Shown: one piece after another, positions 8,883 to 17,788 of the stretch | Layout: each line of letters begins with the position of its first letter | Position numbering within the stretch: the first letter of the stretch is position 1 | DNA from: Lutispora thermophila DSM 19022 | GTDB taxonomy: Bacteria; Bacillota; Clostridia; Lutisporales; Lutisporaceae | Assembly: GCF_900142105.1 (NCBI RefSeq) | Contig: NZ_FQZS01000022.1 | Location: forward strand, 1-45,709 | Direction: 5' to 3' | DNA length: 45,709 bases | Position numbers and translations under genes: made by a program | The notes under the pieces: generated by a model | The model's input: only the letters and a program-made list of their open reading frames with translations | The model's database searches: none | Told to the model about the DNA's origin: nothing

Positions 8883-9001
8883 GCTATGAAATGATAACTT
8901 TTGGATTATTATTCGTATAAAATGTATATTTTACAGTAAAAGGTGCAATATTTCCAATGATTCTTGAATATATTATCTTCTAAATTTTCAAATAAATATT
9001 T

Positions 9002-9046
9002 CTATATGCAAATATATTGGCTATATGCAAAAATATTTGCATATAG
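9002..9046. promoter_or_regulatory. Probable enhancer (UAS): three copies of CTATATGCAAA
   Basis: The 11-mer CTATATGCAAA occurs at 9002-9012 and 9021-9031 and as its reverse complement at 9036-9046. The last two form a perfect 11-bp palindrome with a 4-bp spacer. The sites lie about 150-190 bp upstream of the predicted sigma-54 start at 8855, the usual distance for an enhancer-binding activator. The obvious candidate is the RocR-like protein at 9929-11341. The same sites end 8 bp before the -35 box of the divergent phosphatase gene, so they might influence it too. Confidence 0.75.
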
Positions 9047-9053
9047 TAATCAA

Positions 9054-9082
9054 TTGACCTTTTTTGTCAATAATCATACAAT
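9054..9082 (+). promoter_or_regulatory. Probable sigma-A promoter of the PHP phosphatase gene
   Basis: TTGACC at 9054-9059, a 17-bp spacer, and TACAAT at 9077-9082; each box matches the consensus at five of six positions. Predicted start is near 9089, giving a leader of about 43 nt to the TTG start at 9132. Confidence 0.65.
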
Positions 9083-9131
9083 ATATTTGTGATATAAATA
9101 TAAATACTCAAAATAGCAAAGGAGAATTCAC

Positions 9132-9932
9132 TTGTACGATTTACATGTTCATTCAATTTATTCAAACGATTCATATGCATGGGCGACCTTACGAAATATA
9201 TGCAATACAGCTATCGAAAAAGGTTTAAAGGGCGTTTGCTTTACAGATCACGTAGATATTGATTATCCCGATAATGTTGGAATATTAGATTACGAAAAAT
9301 ACAGTGGTGATATAGATAATGTTATCTTAGAATTTAATAATAAAATTGAGATTTATAAGGGCTTAGAGTTAGGTATGCAGCCTCATCTTTCTAAAGAAAA
9401 CAGTTCTTTTTCTTCAAAACCTGATATAGATTTTGTCTTAGGTTCAATACATGTGGTAGAAAAAAGAGAGCTATATAAAAGTGATTTTTTAAAGGGAAGA
9501 AGCAATCATGAAGGAATATTAGCTTATTTTAGAGATTTAAAAAACTCAATTACTTCCTTTGATGATTTTGATTCATTAGGCCATATTGATGTTGTAAGAA
9601 GATATCTGATTGACGACGAAAGTGATTTTGAGTTTAATTTATATCGTGATTACATTGCAGATATACTGGAGCATCTAATACCAATGAGTAAAGGTATAGA
9701 AATCAATACTTCCGGCAAGAGATATGGTCTTAATTCCTTTCACCCCTCAGTGGAAATACTAAAATTATATAAAGATCTAGGTGGTGAGATAATCACTATA
9801 GGATCTGATGCTCATAGACCTGAAGATTTAGGCCATAGTTTTATGGAGGTCCTAGACTTGTTAAAAACGCTAGGCTTTAGATACTATTGTATATATAGAA
9901 AGAGAAAACCAGTATTCATAAGGATAGATTAG
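9132..9932 (+). CDS. PHP-domain phosphoesterase, HisJ/HisK-type histidinol-phosphatase family
   Basis: A 266-residue PHP (polymerase and histidinol phosphatase) family protein. The metal-binding N-terminal motif is DLHVHSIYSNDS (H5, H7), followed by GVCFTDHVD, a central GSIHVV and a late GSDAHRPEDLG. The length equals that of HisJ-type histidinol-phosphatases. No histidine biosynthesis genes are nearby, so the physiological substrate may differ. It starts at TTG, preceded by AAAGGAG at about 8 bp; no ATG fits. It is transcribed away from the ornithine operon and its stop overlaps the end of the convergent activator gene by 4 bp. Function as a phosphoesterase is likely; specificity is uncertain. 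Confidence 0.8.
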   Translation: MYDLHVHSIYSNDSYAWATLRNICNTAIEKGLKGVCFTDHVDIDYPDNVGILDYEKYSGDIDNVILEFNNKIEIYKGLELGMQPHLSKENSSFSSKPDIDFVLGSIHVVEKRELYKSDFLKGRSNHEGILAYFRDLKNSITSFDDFDSLGHIDVVRRYLIDDESDFEFNLYRDYIADILEHLIPMSKGIEINTSGKRYGLNSFHPSVEILKLYKDLGGEIITIGSDAHRPEDLGHSFMEVLDLLKTLGFRYYCIYRKRKPVFIRID

Positions 9933-11341
9933 TCTTCTATCCTTATTTTATACTTCTTTATTTTGTGTTGCAAATTCTGCCTTTTTATACCGAGCTTATT
10001 GGCACTTTTTGTTATGTTAAATGAGCATTCCTTCAAGGCTTCAATAATTAATTCTTTTTCAACATTTTCTATAATCTCATCTAGACTCATTCCTTCATGA
10101 ATCAAAACTCTATAATTATTATCATTTCTTCTATTATCAAATATTTCTTTCATATTAGAAAAGTGTTGGGGTTTAAGTATGTGATCCTTAGTTACCATAT
10201 TCATAGCACCTTCTATAGAGTTTTCTAATTCTCTCACATTACCAGGCCAGTCATAACGCATAAATGCATTTTTTACTTCATTTGAAATATCCCAAACATC
10301 TTTATTTAATATTGTATTGAACTTTTTTATAAAATACTCTGCTAATAAAGGTATGTCTGATTTTCTTTCCCTTAAAGGAGGTATTCGTAAATATATCACA
10401 TTTAATCTATAATACAAATCTTTTCTTAACGCACCTGAAGCAACAGATTTTTGAGGCTCTTCATTAGTTGTTGCAATTATTCTAACATCACATGGTATAT
10501 CATTAAGTCCACCAACTCTTCTTATATACCCCTCTTGAAGCACTCTTAGCAATTTAGCTTGTAGTTGAAGACCCATTGAATTGATCTCGTCTAATAATAT
10601 TGTGCCTCCATGAGCTTGTTCAAATAGTCCAGGCCTGTTTACTGCACCTGTATAGCTTCCTTTTACAGTCCCAAATAGTATTCCTTCGAGTAAAGACTCA
10701 GGAATTGCAGCACAGTTTTGTGCAATAAAAGGTTTATTACATCTATTACTTTCGTAGTGTATGCTTTGAGCAAATAGTTCTTTACCTGTGCCTGTTTCTC
10801 CATAAATCAATACTGTAGAAGAAGATTTTGCAGCAGTTTTGGCTAAAGAAACAATATTTAAAAAATCATCTTCTTCTCCTATTATGGATTTGAATGTGTA
10901 ACCTTTAATCTCTTCCTTATTAGGATCTCTCCCAGCTAATACTTGCTGTAATATCTGTACTTTCTCGGATAACTCTTTTACCTTTGTAACATCCTTAGCA
11001 ATTTCAACGGCTCCATATTTATCAGGAGATATTTTAAATGGTATTGTACTGTTTACTGTATTGATTTGTTTACCATGACTGTTAAGATATGACTGATTTT
11101 TGTTATATATAGCCTTTCTGGATTTCATAACTGTCAATAAAGTACTTGTGTCTTCGTTAAGGCTAGGAAATATTTCCAGTATACTTTTACCCATGACTTC
11201 CTCAATTTCTAAACCTTCAAGCTCTCCCATTACCCTATTGTAGAAAATAGTTTTCCCTTCATGGTCAACAACATGTATACCAGCATCGATATTATCAATA
11301 ATGGTCTCTAATATGGACTTATATAGCATATTTAAAGCCAT
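9929..11341 (-). CDS. RocR-like sigma-54-dependent activator (PAS - AAA+ - Fis-type HTH)
   Basis: Enhancer-binding protein for RpoN polymerase. Order of domains in 470 residues: PAS sensor at about 10-120, AAA+ ATPase at about 150-390 with Walker A GETGTGKE (181-188), sigma-54 contact loop GSYTGA (228-233, a variant of GAFTGA) and Walker B TILLDEI (247-253), then a Fis-type helix-turn-helix at about 430-467. The stretch ILFGTVKGSYTGA...RPGLFE is typical of the RocR group, which controls arginine/ornithine catabolism in Bacillus. Close to it lie a sigma-54 promoter and three repeated upstream sites before the ornithine operon, so ornithine or a related amino acid is the likely signal through the PAS domain. 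The start has GAGGTG 7-8 bp upstream. Target assignment is inference from position. Confidence 0.92.
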   Translation of the reverse strand: MALNMLYKSILETIIDNIDAGIHVVDHEGKTIFYNRVMGELEGLEIEEVMGKSILEIFPSLNEDTSTLLTVMKSRKAIYNKNQSYLNSHGKQINTVNSTIPFKISPDKYGAVEIAKDVTKVKELSEKVQILQQVLAGRDPNKEEIKGYTFKSIIGEEDDFLNIVSLAKTAAKSSSTVLIYGETGTGKELFAQSIHYESNRCNKPFIAQNCAAIPESLLEGILFGTVKGSYTGAVNRPGLFEQAHGGTILLDEINSMGLQLQAKLLRVLQEGYIRRVGGLNDIPCDVRIIATTNEEPQKSVASGALRKDLYYRLNVIYLRIPPLRERKSDIPLLAEYFIKKFNTILNKDVWDISNEVKNAFMRYDWPGNVRELENSIEGAMNMVTKDHILKPQHFSNMKEIFDNRRNDNNYRVLIHEGMSLDEIIENVEKELIIEALKECSFNITKSANKLGIKRQNLQHKIKKYKIRIED

Positions 11342-11383
11342 TTATTACACCTCATTAAACAAATTTATTCACATCCAAATAAA

Positions 11384-11414
11384 AATAAGAAATAGGATAA
11401 TCCTATTTCTTATT
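11384..11414 (-). terminator. glyA terminator
   Basis: Perfect 14-bp inverted repeat with arms 11384-11397 and 11401-11414 and a 3-nt loop. It lies 40 bp after the glyA stop and is followed on the minus strand by TTTTTATTT. It also forms the upstream boundary of the activator gene. Confidence 0.8.
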
Positions 11415-11453
11415 ATAGCAATATTCACAAATGGTACAAACTCATTTATCAAT

Positions 11454-12683
11454 TTAATAAAGAGGATATTTATTTGCAAGTTCATTTACCCGTTTCTTTG
11501 TGGCTTCAATATCATCAGGATTTGAAATTATATGAGATATAATTTTTCCGATTTCCACCATGTCTTCTTCCTTGAATCCTCTTGTAGTTACAGCAGGCGT
11601 TCCAATTCTAATACCGCTTGTTACAAATGGACTTTGTGGATCAAAAGGAATTGTATTCTTGTTCACTGTTATACTTACTTCATCTAATAAACGTTCTGCT
11701 TCTTTGCCTGTAATATTCTTATTCCTAAGATCAACTAATATTAGATGATTGTCTGTGCCATTGGATACAAGGTTAAATCCTTCTTTTAATAAGGTCTGAG
11801 ATAATGCTTGTGCATTTTTCAATACCTGATTCTGGTATCTAGCAAAATCTTCAGTCATAGCTTCTTTGAAGCACACAGCTTTTGCTGCAATTATATGCAT
11901 CAATGGTCCGCCTTGAATTCCTGGAAAAATTGCTTTATCAATAGCTTTAGCATACTTCTCCTTACATATTATGGCTCCTCCTCTTGGACCTCTTAATGTT
12001 TTATGTGTTGTTGTCGTTACAAAATCAGCATAATGAACTGGATTTGGATGAAGTTTTGCAGCCACTAAGCCAGCTATGTGAGCCATATCGACCATTAGCA
12101 TAGCTCCTACTTCATCTGCTATTTCTCTAAACTTTTTAAAATCGATTATTCTCGGATAAGCACTAGCACCTGCTACAATCAATTTCGGTCTGTTTTCTTT
12201 TGCTATTTCCAGCACTTTATCATAGTCAATCATTCCTGTATTTTCATCTACGCCATATGCAATAAATTTGAAGTATTTACCTGATATATTAACTGGACTA
12301 CCATGAGTTAAATGCCCTCCATGAGAAAGATTCATGCCTAATACTACATCACCTGGCTCTAAAACGGAAAAGTAAACTGCAAGATTGGCATTAGCTCCAG
12401 AATGAGGTTGTACATTAGCATGTTCTCCATCAAATATCTTTTTTAATCTTTCTCTGGCTATATTTTCTGCTACATCTACTTCTTCACAACCGCCATAGTA
12501 TCTGTGACCAGGGTAACCTTCTGCATATTTGTTTGTTAGAACTGTACCCATAGCAGCCATAACAGCAGGACTAACAAAATTTTCAGATGCGATTAACTCT
12601 ATGTTTCTTCTTTGTCTCTCAAGTTCTTTTTCAATTACTTCAGCAATTTCGTTGTCGGCTTTTCTAATTAATTCCAGTTCCAT
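11454..12683 (-). CDS. glyA: Serine hydroxymethyltransferase
   Basis: PLP enzyme interconverting serine and glycine with tetrahydrofolate. The 409 residues fit the bacterial family. Visible motifs are [10 protein letters not shown] near the N-terminus, [17 protein letters not shown] (folate and PLP region), the PLP lysine K228 in [14 protein letters not shown], and the late substrate-binding [11 protein letters not shown]. The start carries GGAGGT about 7 bp upstream. The gene stands alone: it has its own hairpin terminator and a spacing of about 90 bp from the preceding trxA. In an amino-acid fermenter it links glycine/serine use to one-carbon metabolism. Confidence 0.97.
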   Translation of the reverse strand: MELELIRKADNEIAEVIEKELERQRRNIELIASENFVSPAVMAAMGTVLTNKYAEGYPGHRYYGGCEEVDVAENIARERLKKIFDGEHANVQPHSGANANLAVYFSVLEPGDVVLGMNLSHGGHLTHGSPVNISGKYFKFIAYGVDENTGMIDYDKVLEIAKENRPKLIVAGASAYPRIIDFKKFREIADEVGAMLMVDMAHIAGLVAAKLHPNPVHYADFVTTTTHKTLRGPRGGAIICKEKYAKAIDKAIFPGIQGGPLMHIIAAKAVCFKEAMTEDFARYQNQVLKNAQALSQTLLKEGFNLVSNGTDNHLILVDLRNKNITGKEAERLLDEVSITVNKNTIPFDPQSPFVTSGIRIGTPAVTTRGFKEEDMVEIGKIISHIISNPDDIEATKKRVNELANKYPLY

Positions 12684-12772
12684 GATATACCTCCTTTTGT
12701 ATTTCTGATTATATTATAATACTTATAACCATAATTATCCTAGCATAAAATATAAATTTTATAAAATGTTTG

Positions 12773-12819
12773 CCATATATAAACAAAAATGGCGCAAAGC
12801 CATTTTTGTTTATATATGG
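12773..12819 (-). terminator. trxA operon terminator embedded in the trxA 3' end
   Basis: Perfect 21-bp inverted repeat, arms 12773-12793 and 12799-12819, 5-nt loop. The stem includes the trxA stop codon (12810-12812) and the last two sense codons. The inner part is flanked by A and T runs, giving a U-rich 3' arm on either strand. The symmetrical form suits a bidirectional block between trxA and glyA. Confidence 0.75.
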
Positions 12820-13136
12820 TTGTTTATCATTGATTCAAACATTTGCTTAGGCCTTACACCAATAAGTCCGTCTACCTTTTTACCATTTTTAAATAAAAAT
12901 ACTGAAGGTATGCTCATTATCTCGAATTCTGAAGCTAACTTTGGATTTTCATCAACATTGACTTTAACGACCTTTAACTTACCATCATATTCCTCTGCAA
13001 GTTCATCAATGATGGGAGAAACCATTCTACAAGGCCCACACCAAGCAGCCCAAAAATCCACCAACACAGGTTTATCTGAGTTCAGCACTTCCTGCTCAAA
13101 TGTACTTTCATTTACTATATTAACTTTTTTGTTCAT
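12810..13136 (-). CDS. trxA: Thioredoxin
   Basis: A 108-residue classical thioredoxin, cytoplasmic disulfide reductant. The active site is AAWCGPCRM with C33 and C36; the cis-proline is in SIPSVFLFKNG. Length and fold motifs are complete. It is the third gene of an apparent operon with a CsoR/CstR-like repressor and an RseC-like membrane protein, 29 bp after the latter, which suggests that this thioredoxin copy is expressed under thiol or persulfide stress rather than constitutively. The stop codon is buried in a strong terminator stem. Confidence 0.95.
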   Translation of the reverse strand: MNKKVNIVNESTFEQEVLNSDKPVLVDFWAAWCGPCRMVSPIIDELAEEYDGKLKVVKVNVDENPKLASEFEIMSIPSVFLFKNGKKVDGLIGVRPKQMFESMINNHI

Positions 13137-13165
13137 AATTAAACCCCTTTCTATTTCACATGTAA

Positions 13166-13612
13166 CTAATCCTTAACTATTCTAATTAGAACTGGTTTAA
13201 ATTTATTCATGTTTTTTATAGCCGACTCTTTCATTTTTATAGCCATATAACTCATAGATATAACTAATAATCCTGCAACTGCAGCAATCATTTGCGATAA
13301 GTTTTCATTATAGCCGAGCGCTTTTGCAGCATAATATCCTCCTACTAAACCTATAATCAATCCCAGTAGAGGAATCCCATACATTATCAAAGTTGCAAAT
13401 AGAAAATTCTCAGTTTTAAGTTCTATCTCAACTTTATCACCTGGATTTCCACCAACAGTATTTTCAACAGTAAGAATCATATTTAGATTTTCTCTTCCTA
13501 CCTGACATGCACCGCAATCACCACATGCTGCATGTCTTGTTATCAATACTTTTGCTATACCATTATCAACTTCAATAATTTTACCAAATTCTAACATTTT
13601 GCCTACCTTCAT
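13166..13612 (-). CDS. RseC/MucC-family membrane protein with N-terminal cysteine cluster
   Basis: A 148-residue protein of the RseC/MucC type (SoxR-reducing system RseC). An N-terminal cytoplasmic part carries three cysteines in HAACGDCGACQ (C30, C33, C36), a pattern that in this family is linked to iron-sulfur or redox function. Two membrane helices follow at about 81-101 and 107-126. The family is often found with Rnf or thiol-redox genes; here it lies between a CstR-like repressor and thioredoxin. The first ATG overlaps the repressor stop (ATGA); a second ATG five codons later (MLEFGKIIEV) is an alternative start. Precise function is unknown. Confidence 0.8.
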   Translation of the reverse strand: MKVGKMLEFGKIIEVDNGIAKVLITRHAACGDCGACQVGRENLNMILTVENTVGGNPGDKVEIELKTENFLFATLIMYGIPLLGLIIGLVGGYYAAKALGYNENLSQMIAAVAGLLVISMSYMAIKMKESAIKNMNKFKPVLIRIVKD

Positions 13613-13884
13613 TTAACATATTTTACTATAGTATCTATTAACTCATTTAGTTTATCATCGTAGGAGTTGCTGTTTTTATAAGCTTCAGGTATACATTCTT
13701 TTACATATCCGTCCAACATGATGCCTCCAACCTTGTTGATGGCTGATCTTATTGCGGAAATTTGGATCATGATATCACCACAACACTTATCCTCTTCTAC
13801 CATCTTTTGTATACCCTTAACCTGCCCCTCTATCTTTCTAAGCCTTTTCAATATATCTTGCTTTCGTTCTTCTTTATTTAACAT
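13609..13884 (-). CDS. CsoR/FrmR-family transcriptional repressor, CstR-like (two Cys, no His)
   Basis: A 91-residue all-helical repressor of the CsoR/RcnR/FrmR family (DUF156): RLRKIEGQVKGIQKMVEEDKCCGDIMIQISAIRSAI is typical. The copper site of CsoR is Cys-His-Cys. Here the first and last cysteines are present (C35, C64), but the middle histidine position is Tyr60, so Cu(I) coordination of the CsoR type is unlikely. The pattern resembles persulfide-sensing CstR, which uses two cysteines. It heads an operon with an RseC-like protein and thioredoxin, in line with thiol or sulfane-sulfur sensing. A promoter and a CsoR-type operator lie directly upstream, so autoregulation is likely. The sensing chemistry is inferred. 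Confidence 0.85.
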   Translation of the reverse strand: MLNKEERKQDILKRLRKIEGQVKGIQKMVEEDKCCGDIMIQISAIRSAINKVGGIMLDGYVKECIPEAYKNSNSYDDKLNELIDTIVKYVK

Positions 13885-13892
13885 TACAAATT

Positions 13893-13909
13893 ATACCCCC
13901 TACCAGTAT
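13893..13909. promoter_or_regulatory. Candidate CsoR/CstR-family operator
   Basis: ATACCCCCTACCAGTAT is a C/G-tract flanked by ATAC and GTAT ends, the general form of CsoR-family operators. It lies at about +1 to +17 of the predicted transcript, between the -10 box and the repressor start, a good position for autorepression. The palindrome is imperfect. Confidence 0.6.
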
Positions 13910-13916
13910 ATACTTA

Positions 13917-13944
13917 ATTATACAACATGTTCTTATTATGTCAA
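13917..13944 (-). promoter_or_regulatory. Promoter of the cstR-like - rseC - trxA operon
   Basis: On the minus strand TTGACA (13944-13939), 16-bp spacer, TATAAT (13922-13917). Both boxes are exact consensus. The -35 box overlaps the last codons of tcdA. Transcription is expected to start near 13910, at the edge of the candidate operator. Confidence 0.8.
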
Positions 13945-14663
13945 TAGTCATTTTTCATCTTATCATTGATAATATCATTTACAACAACGGAAGCTAGTAT
14001 CAAGCCCGCTACAGATGGTACAAATGAAATGCTCCCTGGCACATTTTTAGACGGATTATCTGGCATCGTTATTGTCGTTTTAGAAGGCTTCTCCTTCGAA
14101 TAAACAACTTTAAGCTTTTTCACACCACGCTTTTTCAGTTCATGTCTTAAAACTTTTGCAAGAGGACACATTTCTGTTTTATATATATCTGTTACTTCAA
14201 ATTTGGTAGGATCAAGCTTATTGCCGGCGCCCATAGAACTGATAATAGGAATACCTTTATTTATGGATGTTACAATAAGATGAATTTTTGCAGAAACCAT
14301 ATCTATTGCGTCTATTATATAGTCATAGTCTTCTTTTATCAATTCATCAGCAATATCTTGGTTGTATTTCTTGTTAATAGCAGTAACATTGATATCAGGG
14401 TTTATTTCCAGAAGCCTTTCCTTCATAACATCTACTTTATATCTACCTACTGTTTTAGTGGTTGCATGAAGTTGTCTATTAATATTTGAGTCATTTATTG
14501 TATCATAGTCTATCAGCACAAGATTTCCAACTCCACACCTTCCCAAGGCTTCTACAGAAAAGGACCCCACTCCACCAATACCAAAAATGGCTATTTTGCT
14601 ATTTTTCAGTTTTTCTATAGCTCTTTCTCCTATTAAAAGCTGAGTTCTTTCATACATGCTCAT
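13941..14663 (-). CDS. tcdA: tRNA threonylcarbamoyladenosine dehydratase (ThiF/E1-like)
   Basis: ATP-dependent enzyme that cyclises t6A37 of tRNA to ct6A. The 240-residue protein has the ThiF/MoeB/E1 fold: nucleotide-binding GIGGVGSFSVEALGRCG (28-44), followed by VLIDYDTINDSNINRQL, the hallmark acidic and Arg/Gln residues of this superfamily. The region KVLRHELKKRGVKKLKVVYSKE and the late GSISFVPSVAGLILAS match the TcdA/CsdL/YgdL branch rather than ThiF or MoeB. The start MSMYERTQ has GGAGG 8 bp upstream. It follows aspS across a terminator hairpin; read-through coexpression with tRNA genes is possible. Confidence 0.9.
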   Translation of the reverse strand: MSMYERTQLLIGERAIEKLKNSKIAIFGIGGVGSFSVEALGRCGVGNLVLIDYDTINDSNINRQLHATTKTVGRYKVDVMKERLLEINPDINVTAINKKYNQDIADELIKEDYDYIIDAIDMVSAKIHLIVTSINKGIPIISSMGAGNKLDPTKFEVTDIYKTEMCPLAKVLRHELKKRGVKKLKVVYSKEKPSKTTITMPDNPSKNVPGSISFVPSVAGLILASVVVNDIINDKMKNDY

Positions 14664-14679
14664 TGTTAACCTCCAAAAT

Positions 14680-14707
14680 TGCCCTGCTTATTCTACTAAG
14701 CAGGGCA
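14680..14707 (-). terminator. hisS-aspS operon terminator
   Basis: Perfect 11-bp GC-containing inverted repeat, arms 14680-14690 and 14697-14707, loop 6 nt, just after the aspS stop. It is followed by only four T, so termination may be incomplete; the tcdA ribosome site begins directly behind it. Confidence 0.65.
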
Positions 14708-14713
14708 TATTTA

Positions 14714-16489
14714 TTATTCCTCTTTTTCAAATTTCAATTTTAACTCTGCCAACTGCTTTTCATCAGCAATAGATGGTGCGTCTGTCATCAAGCAGCTTGC
14801 ACTTTGTGTCTTGGGAAATGCAATAACATCTCTTATATTATCAGTACCAGTTAAAAGCATTATTAACCTATCCATTCCGATAGCTAAACCTCCATGTGGT
14901 GGAGTTCCATATTTAAATGCTTCAAGTAAGAATCCGAATTTTTTCCAAGCTTCTTCTTTTGAGAATCCCAATAAGTTAAACATTTTCTGTTGAATTTCAC
15001 TATCGTGTATTCTAATGCTTCCTCCACCTAATTCATAACCATTTAATACTATATCATAAGCCTTTGCACGGACGTTTAAAGGTTCTGTGTCCAACAATTC
15101 AATATCTTCATCCATTGGGCTTGTGAATGGATGGTGCATAGCAACATATCGTTTTTCTTCTTCATCATATTCCAGCAAAGGAAACTCTGTAACCCATAGC
15201 AAGCCAATTTTATTTTCATCTATCAGATTGAATTTTCTGGCCAGTTCTAACCTTAATTGCCCTAAAGAGTCATATACAACTTTCTTATTATCTGCCACTA
15301 TGAATATTATATCTCCAGTCTTTGCATTCATCCTTTCAATTATTGAACTAATTTCTTCTTCTTTTAGAAACTTGGCTATAGGTGATTTAAGCCCTTCTTC
15401 CGTAAAGTTCATCCATGCAAGACCTTTTGCTCTATATGTCTTCACAAACTCACCGAGAGCATCAATCTCTTTTCTGCTAAGCTTACCACCACAACCTTCT
15501 GCATTTATAGCTTTTACGCAACCTCCATTTTTTAGAGCATCTGAAAATACTTTAAACTCACTGTCTTTTAGTATATCGCTTAAATCCTTCAATTCTAGTC
15601 CAAACCTTACATCCGGTTTATCTGAACCATATCGTTCCATGGCTTCTTTATATGTCATCCTTGGCAATGGTAGTGAAATGTCCTGATTTTTTATACTTAT
15701 AAATACATCTTTCATAAGGCCTTCTATTATATTCATTACATCATCAGCATCTACGAAAGACATTTCCATATCAAGCTGAGTAAACTCCGGTTGTCTATCT
15801 GCTCTTAAATCCTCATCTCTGAAACATTTTACTATTTGGTAATACTTATCAAAACCTGATACCATCAATATTTGCTTGAAAAGTTGTGGTGATTGGGGCA
15901 AGGCATAAAATTTTCCAGGTTGAACCCTGCTAGGTACTAAATAATCACGGGCTCCTTCAGGAGTAGTCTTTGTCAATACAGGAGTTTCGACTTCAATAAA
16001 TCCATTCTTATCAAAGTAATCTCTGATAAGCTTGTTTACTCTATGTCTGACAAAGAATATATTCTGCATAACAGGTCTTCTTAAATCCAAGTATCTATAT
16101 TTTAACCTTAGATTTTCAGATACATTTAGATCATCTTCAATATATATTGGAGGTGTCTCTGCTTTACTGATAATGGTTAAGTCATTTGCCAATACCTCAA
16201 TGTATCCAGTCTTCATTCTTTTATTAATTGCATTTTCAGCTCTTGCACCTATTTTACCGGATACATGTATTACATATTCTCCTCTAACTTTTTGAGCGAT
16301 CTCAAAAAGCTGAGGATCTATATCTTTATTAAAAACCACCTGTAAAATTCCTGTTCTGTCTCTTAAATCAATAAATAATAAACCTCCAAGATCTCTGCTT
16401 TTTTGAACCCATCCAGTTAAGGATACTTCCTCACCAAGGTTATTCAATGATAATTCTCCGCACATATGCGTTCTTTTATACTTAGCCAT
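14714..16489 (-). CDS. aspS: Aspartyl-tRNA synthetase
   Basis: Class II synthetase charging tRNA-Asp. The 591-residue length is that of the bacterial type with an inserted GAD domain. Visible are the N-terminal OB-fold anticodon domain ([21 protein letters not shown]), motif 2 [18 protein letters not shown], the GAD insertion at about 280-420, and the C-terminal motif 3 [16 protein letters not shown]. It lies 4 bp after hisS with which it forms a T-box-controlled operon. In bacteria without asparaginyl-tRNA synthetase such enzymes may be non-discriminating; this cannot be decided here. Confidence 0.98.
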   Translation of the reverse strand: MAKYKRTHMCGELSLNNLGEEVSLTGWVQKSRDLGGLLFIDLRDRTGILQVVFNKDIDPQLFEIAQKVRGEYVIHVSGKIGARAENAINKRMKTGYIEVLANDLTIISKAETPPIYIEDDLNVSENLRLKYRYLDLRRPVMQNIFFVRHRVNKLIRDYFDKNGFIEVETPVLTKTTPEGARDYLVPSRVQPGKFYALPQSPQLFKQILMVSGFDKYYQIVKCFRDEDLRADRQPEFTQLDMEMSFVDADDVMNIIEGLMKDVFISIKNQDISLPLPRMTYKEAMERYGSDKPDVRFGLELKDLSDILKDSEFKVFSDALKNGGCVKAINAEGCGGKLSRKEIDALGEFVKTYRAKGLAWMNFTEEGLKSPIAKFLKEEEISSIIERMNAKTGDIIFIVADNKKVVYDSLGQLRLELARKFNLIDENKIGLLWVTEFPLLEYDEEEKRYVAMHHPFTSPMDEDIELLDTEPLNVRAKAYDIVLNGYELGGGSIRIHDSEIQQKMFNLLGFSKEEAWKKFGFLLEAFKYGTPPHGGLAIGMDRLIMLLTGTDNIRDVIAFPKTQSASCLMTDAPSIADEKQLAELKLKFEKEE

Positions 16490-16493
16490 AAGT

Positions 16494-17756
16494 TTACCTC
16501 CTTATTTTAATAATAATGTCAGCAATATTATTCAGTGAAGCATCTATAACATTTCCTGTTTCCATATCTTTAATATTTACAATACCCTTCTCTATTTCTT
16601 CATCGCCTATTACAATAACATATTTGGCATTTATCTTGTTTGCATATTTCATTTGAGCTTTAATGCTTCTGTTTAAATAATCCTTTTCAGCTCTGATACC
16701 TGATTTTCTTAGTTTAAACAACAAATCCATTGCTTTATCATTAGCTTTTTCACCTATAGCAGCTATGTATAACTCCATTTTTTCTGTATCAGGTATAGTA
16801 ATACCTTGATTTTCCATAGTTAGCAATAGCCTTTCGAGACCTAGTCCGAATCCAACGCCAGGTGTGCTTGGACCTCCGCATTGTTCTATTAAACCGTCAT
16901 ACCTTCCGCCACCGCATACGGTTCCTTGAGAACCTATATCTTTAGATACTATTTCAAATGCTGTTTTGGTATAGTAATCCAATCCTCTTACAATTCTTGG
17001 GTCAACTATATAGTTTAATCCTATAATTTCTAAACCTTTCTTTAATCCATCAAAATGATTCTTGCAGTCATCACAGAGGTTATCCAACATAAATGGTACA
17101 TCTGTTAAATTTTCTTTACATTTTTCTTCCTTACAATCCAAAATCCTTAATGGATTAGTTTCATATCTTTCTTGACAGTATTTACATAATTTATCTAACT
17201 TAGGTTTAAGAAATGCTTTTAATTTAGCATTATATTCCTTTCTGCATTTTGGGCAACCAACACTGTTTATTCTGAGTTCTAAAGCCTTTACTCCAAGGGA
17301 TTCAAATAGAGTCATCCCTATGCTTATTACTTCCGCATCTATATATGGATCTTGGGTTCCGAAAACTTCAATACCAAACTGATGGAATTCCCTCAATCTT
17401 CCAGCCTGTGGTCTCTCATACCTATAACACGGTGTTATATAGTACATCTTTGTTGGTTGAATATCATTATATACGCTATTTTCTATATAAGTTCTAACAA
17501 CAGGAGCAGTTCCCTCTGGCTTTAATGTGATGCTTCTTCCGCCCTTATCTAAAAATGTATACATTTCTTTTTGTACTACATCTGTAGTTTCTCCTACACC
17601 TCTTTGAAAGAGCTCAGTATGTTCAAAAACAGGTGTTCTTACTTCTTTATATCCGTTTATAGAACATAATTCTCTTATCTTTCCTTCTATGTACTGCCAT
17701 TTATACGATTCTGAAGGCAAAACATCCTTTGTACCTTTAGGTCCTTGAATCTTCAT
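16494..17756 (-). CDS. hisS: Histidyl-tRNA synthetase
   Basis: Class II synthetase charging tRNA-His, 420 residues, as expected. Motifs seen: [10 protein letters not shown] at the N-terminus, motif 2 [22 protein letters not shown], histidine-binding [12 protein letters not shown] and CGGGRYDGL, motif 3 [11 protein letters not shown], then the C-terminal anticodon domain. A central cysteine-rich segment ([24 protein letters not shown]) is typical of many Firmicute HisRS. It is the first gene of the hisS-aspS operon behind a T-box leader. The start has GGAGGG about 7 bp upstream. Confidence 0.98.
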   Translation of the reverse strand: MKIQGPKGTKDVLPSESYKWQYIEGKIRELCSINGYKEVRTPVFEHTELFQRGVGETTDVVQKEMYTFLDKGGRSITLKPEGTAPVVRTYIENSVYNDIQPTKMYYITPCYRYERPQAGRLREFHQFGIEVFGTQDPYIDAEVISIGMTLFESLGVKALELRINSVGCPKCRKEYNAKLKAFLKPKLDKLCKYCQERYETNPLRILDCKEEKCKENLTDVPFMLDNLCDDCKNHFDGLKKGLEIIGLNYIVDPRIVRGLDYYTKTAFEIVSKDIGSQGTVCGGGRYDGLIEQCGGPSTPGVGFGLGLERLLLTMENQGITIPDTEKMELYIAAIGEKANDKAMDLLFKLRKSGIRAEKDYLNRSIKAQMKYANKINAKYVIVIGDEEIEKGIVNIKDMETGNVIDASLNNIADIIIKIRR

Positions 17757-17788
17757 GTATATCCCTCCAAACTTTCCTTTATATAAAC

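Noticed and set aside
9002-9046. Terminator or small RNA between ord and the phosphatase gene
   Set aside because: The palindrome is AT-rich with a third direct copy and lies upstream of both genes, which fits protein-binding sites better than a transcript end.
9999-10020. A TTGGCAC-like sequence on the plus strand within the activator gene, resembling a sigma-54 -24 box
   Set aside because: The -12 element TTGC is missing at the required spacing and no plus-strand gene follows; it lies inside conserved coding sequence.
13609-13884. Copper-sensing CsoR
   Set aside because: The middle histidine ligand is Tyr60 and no copper transporter or chaperone gene is nearby.
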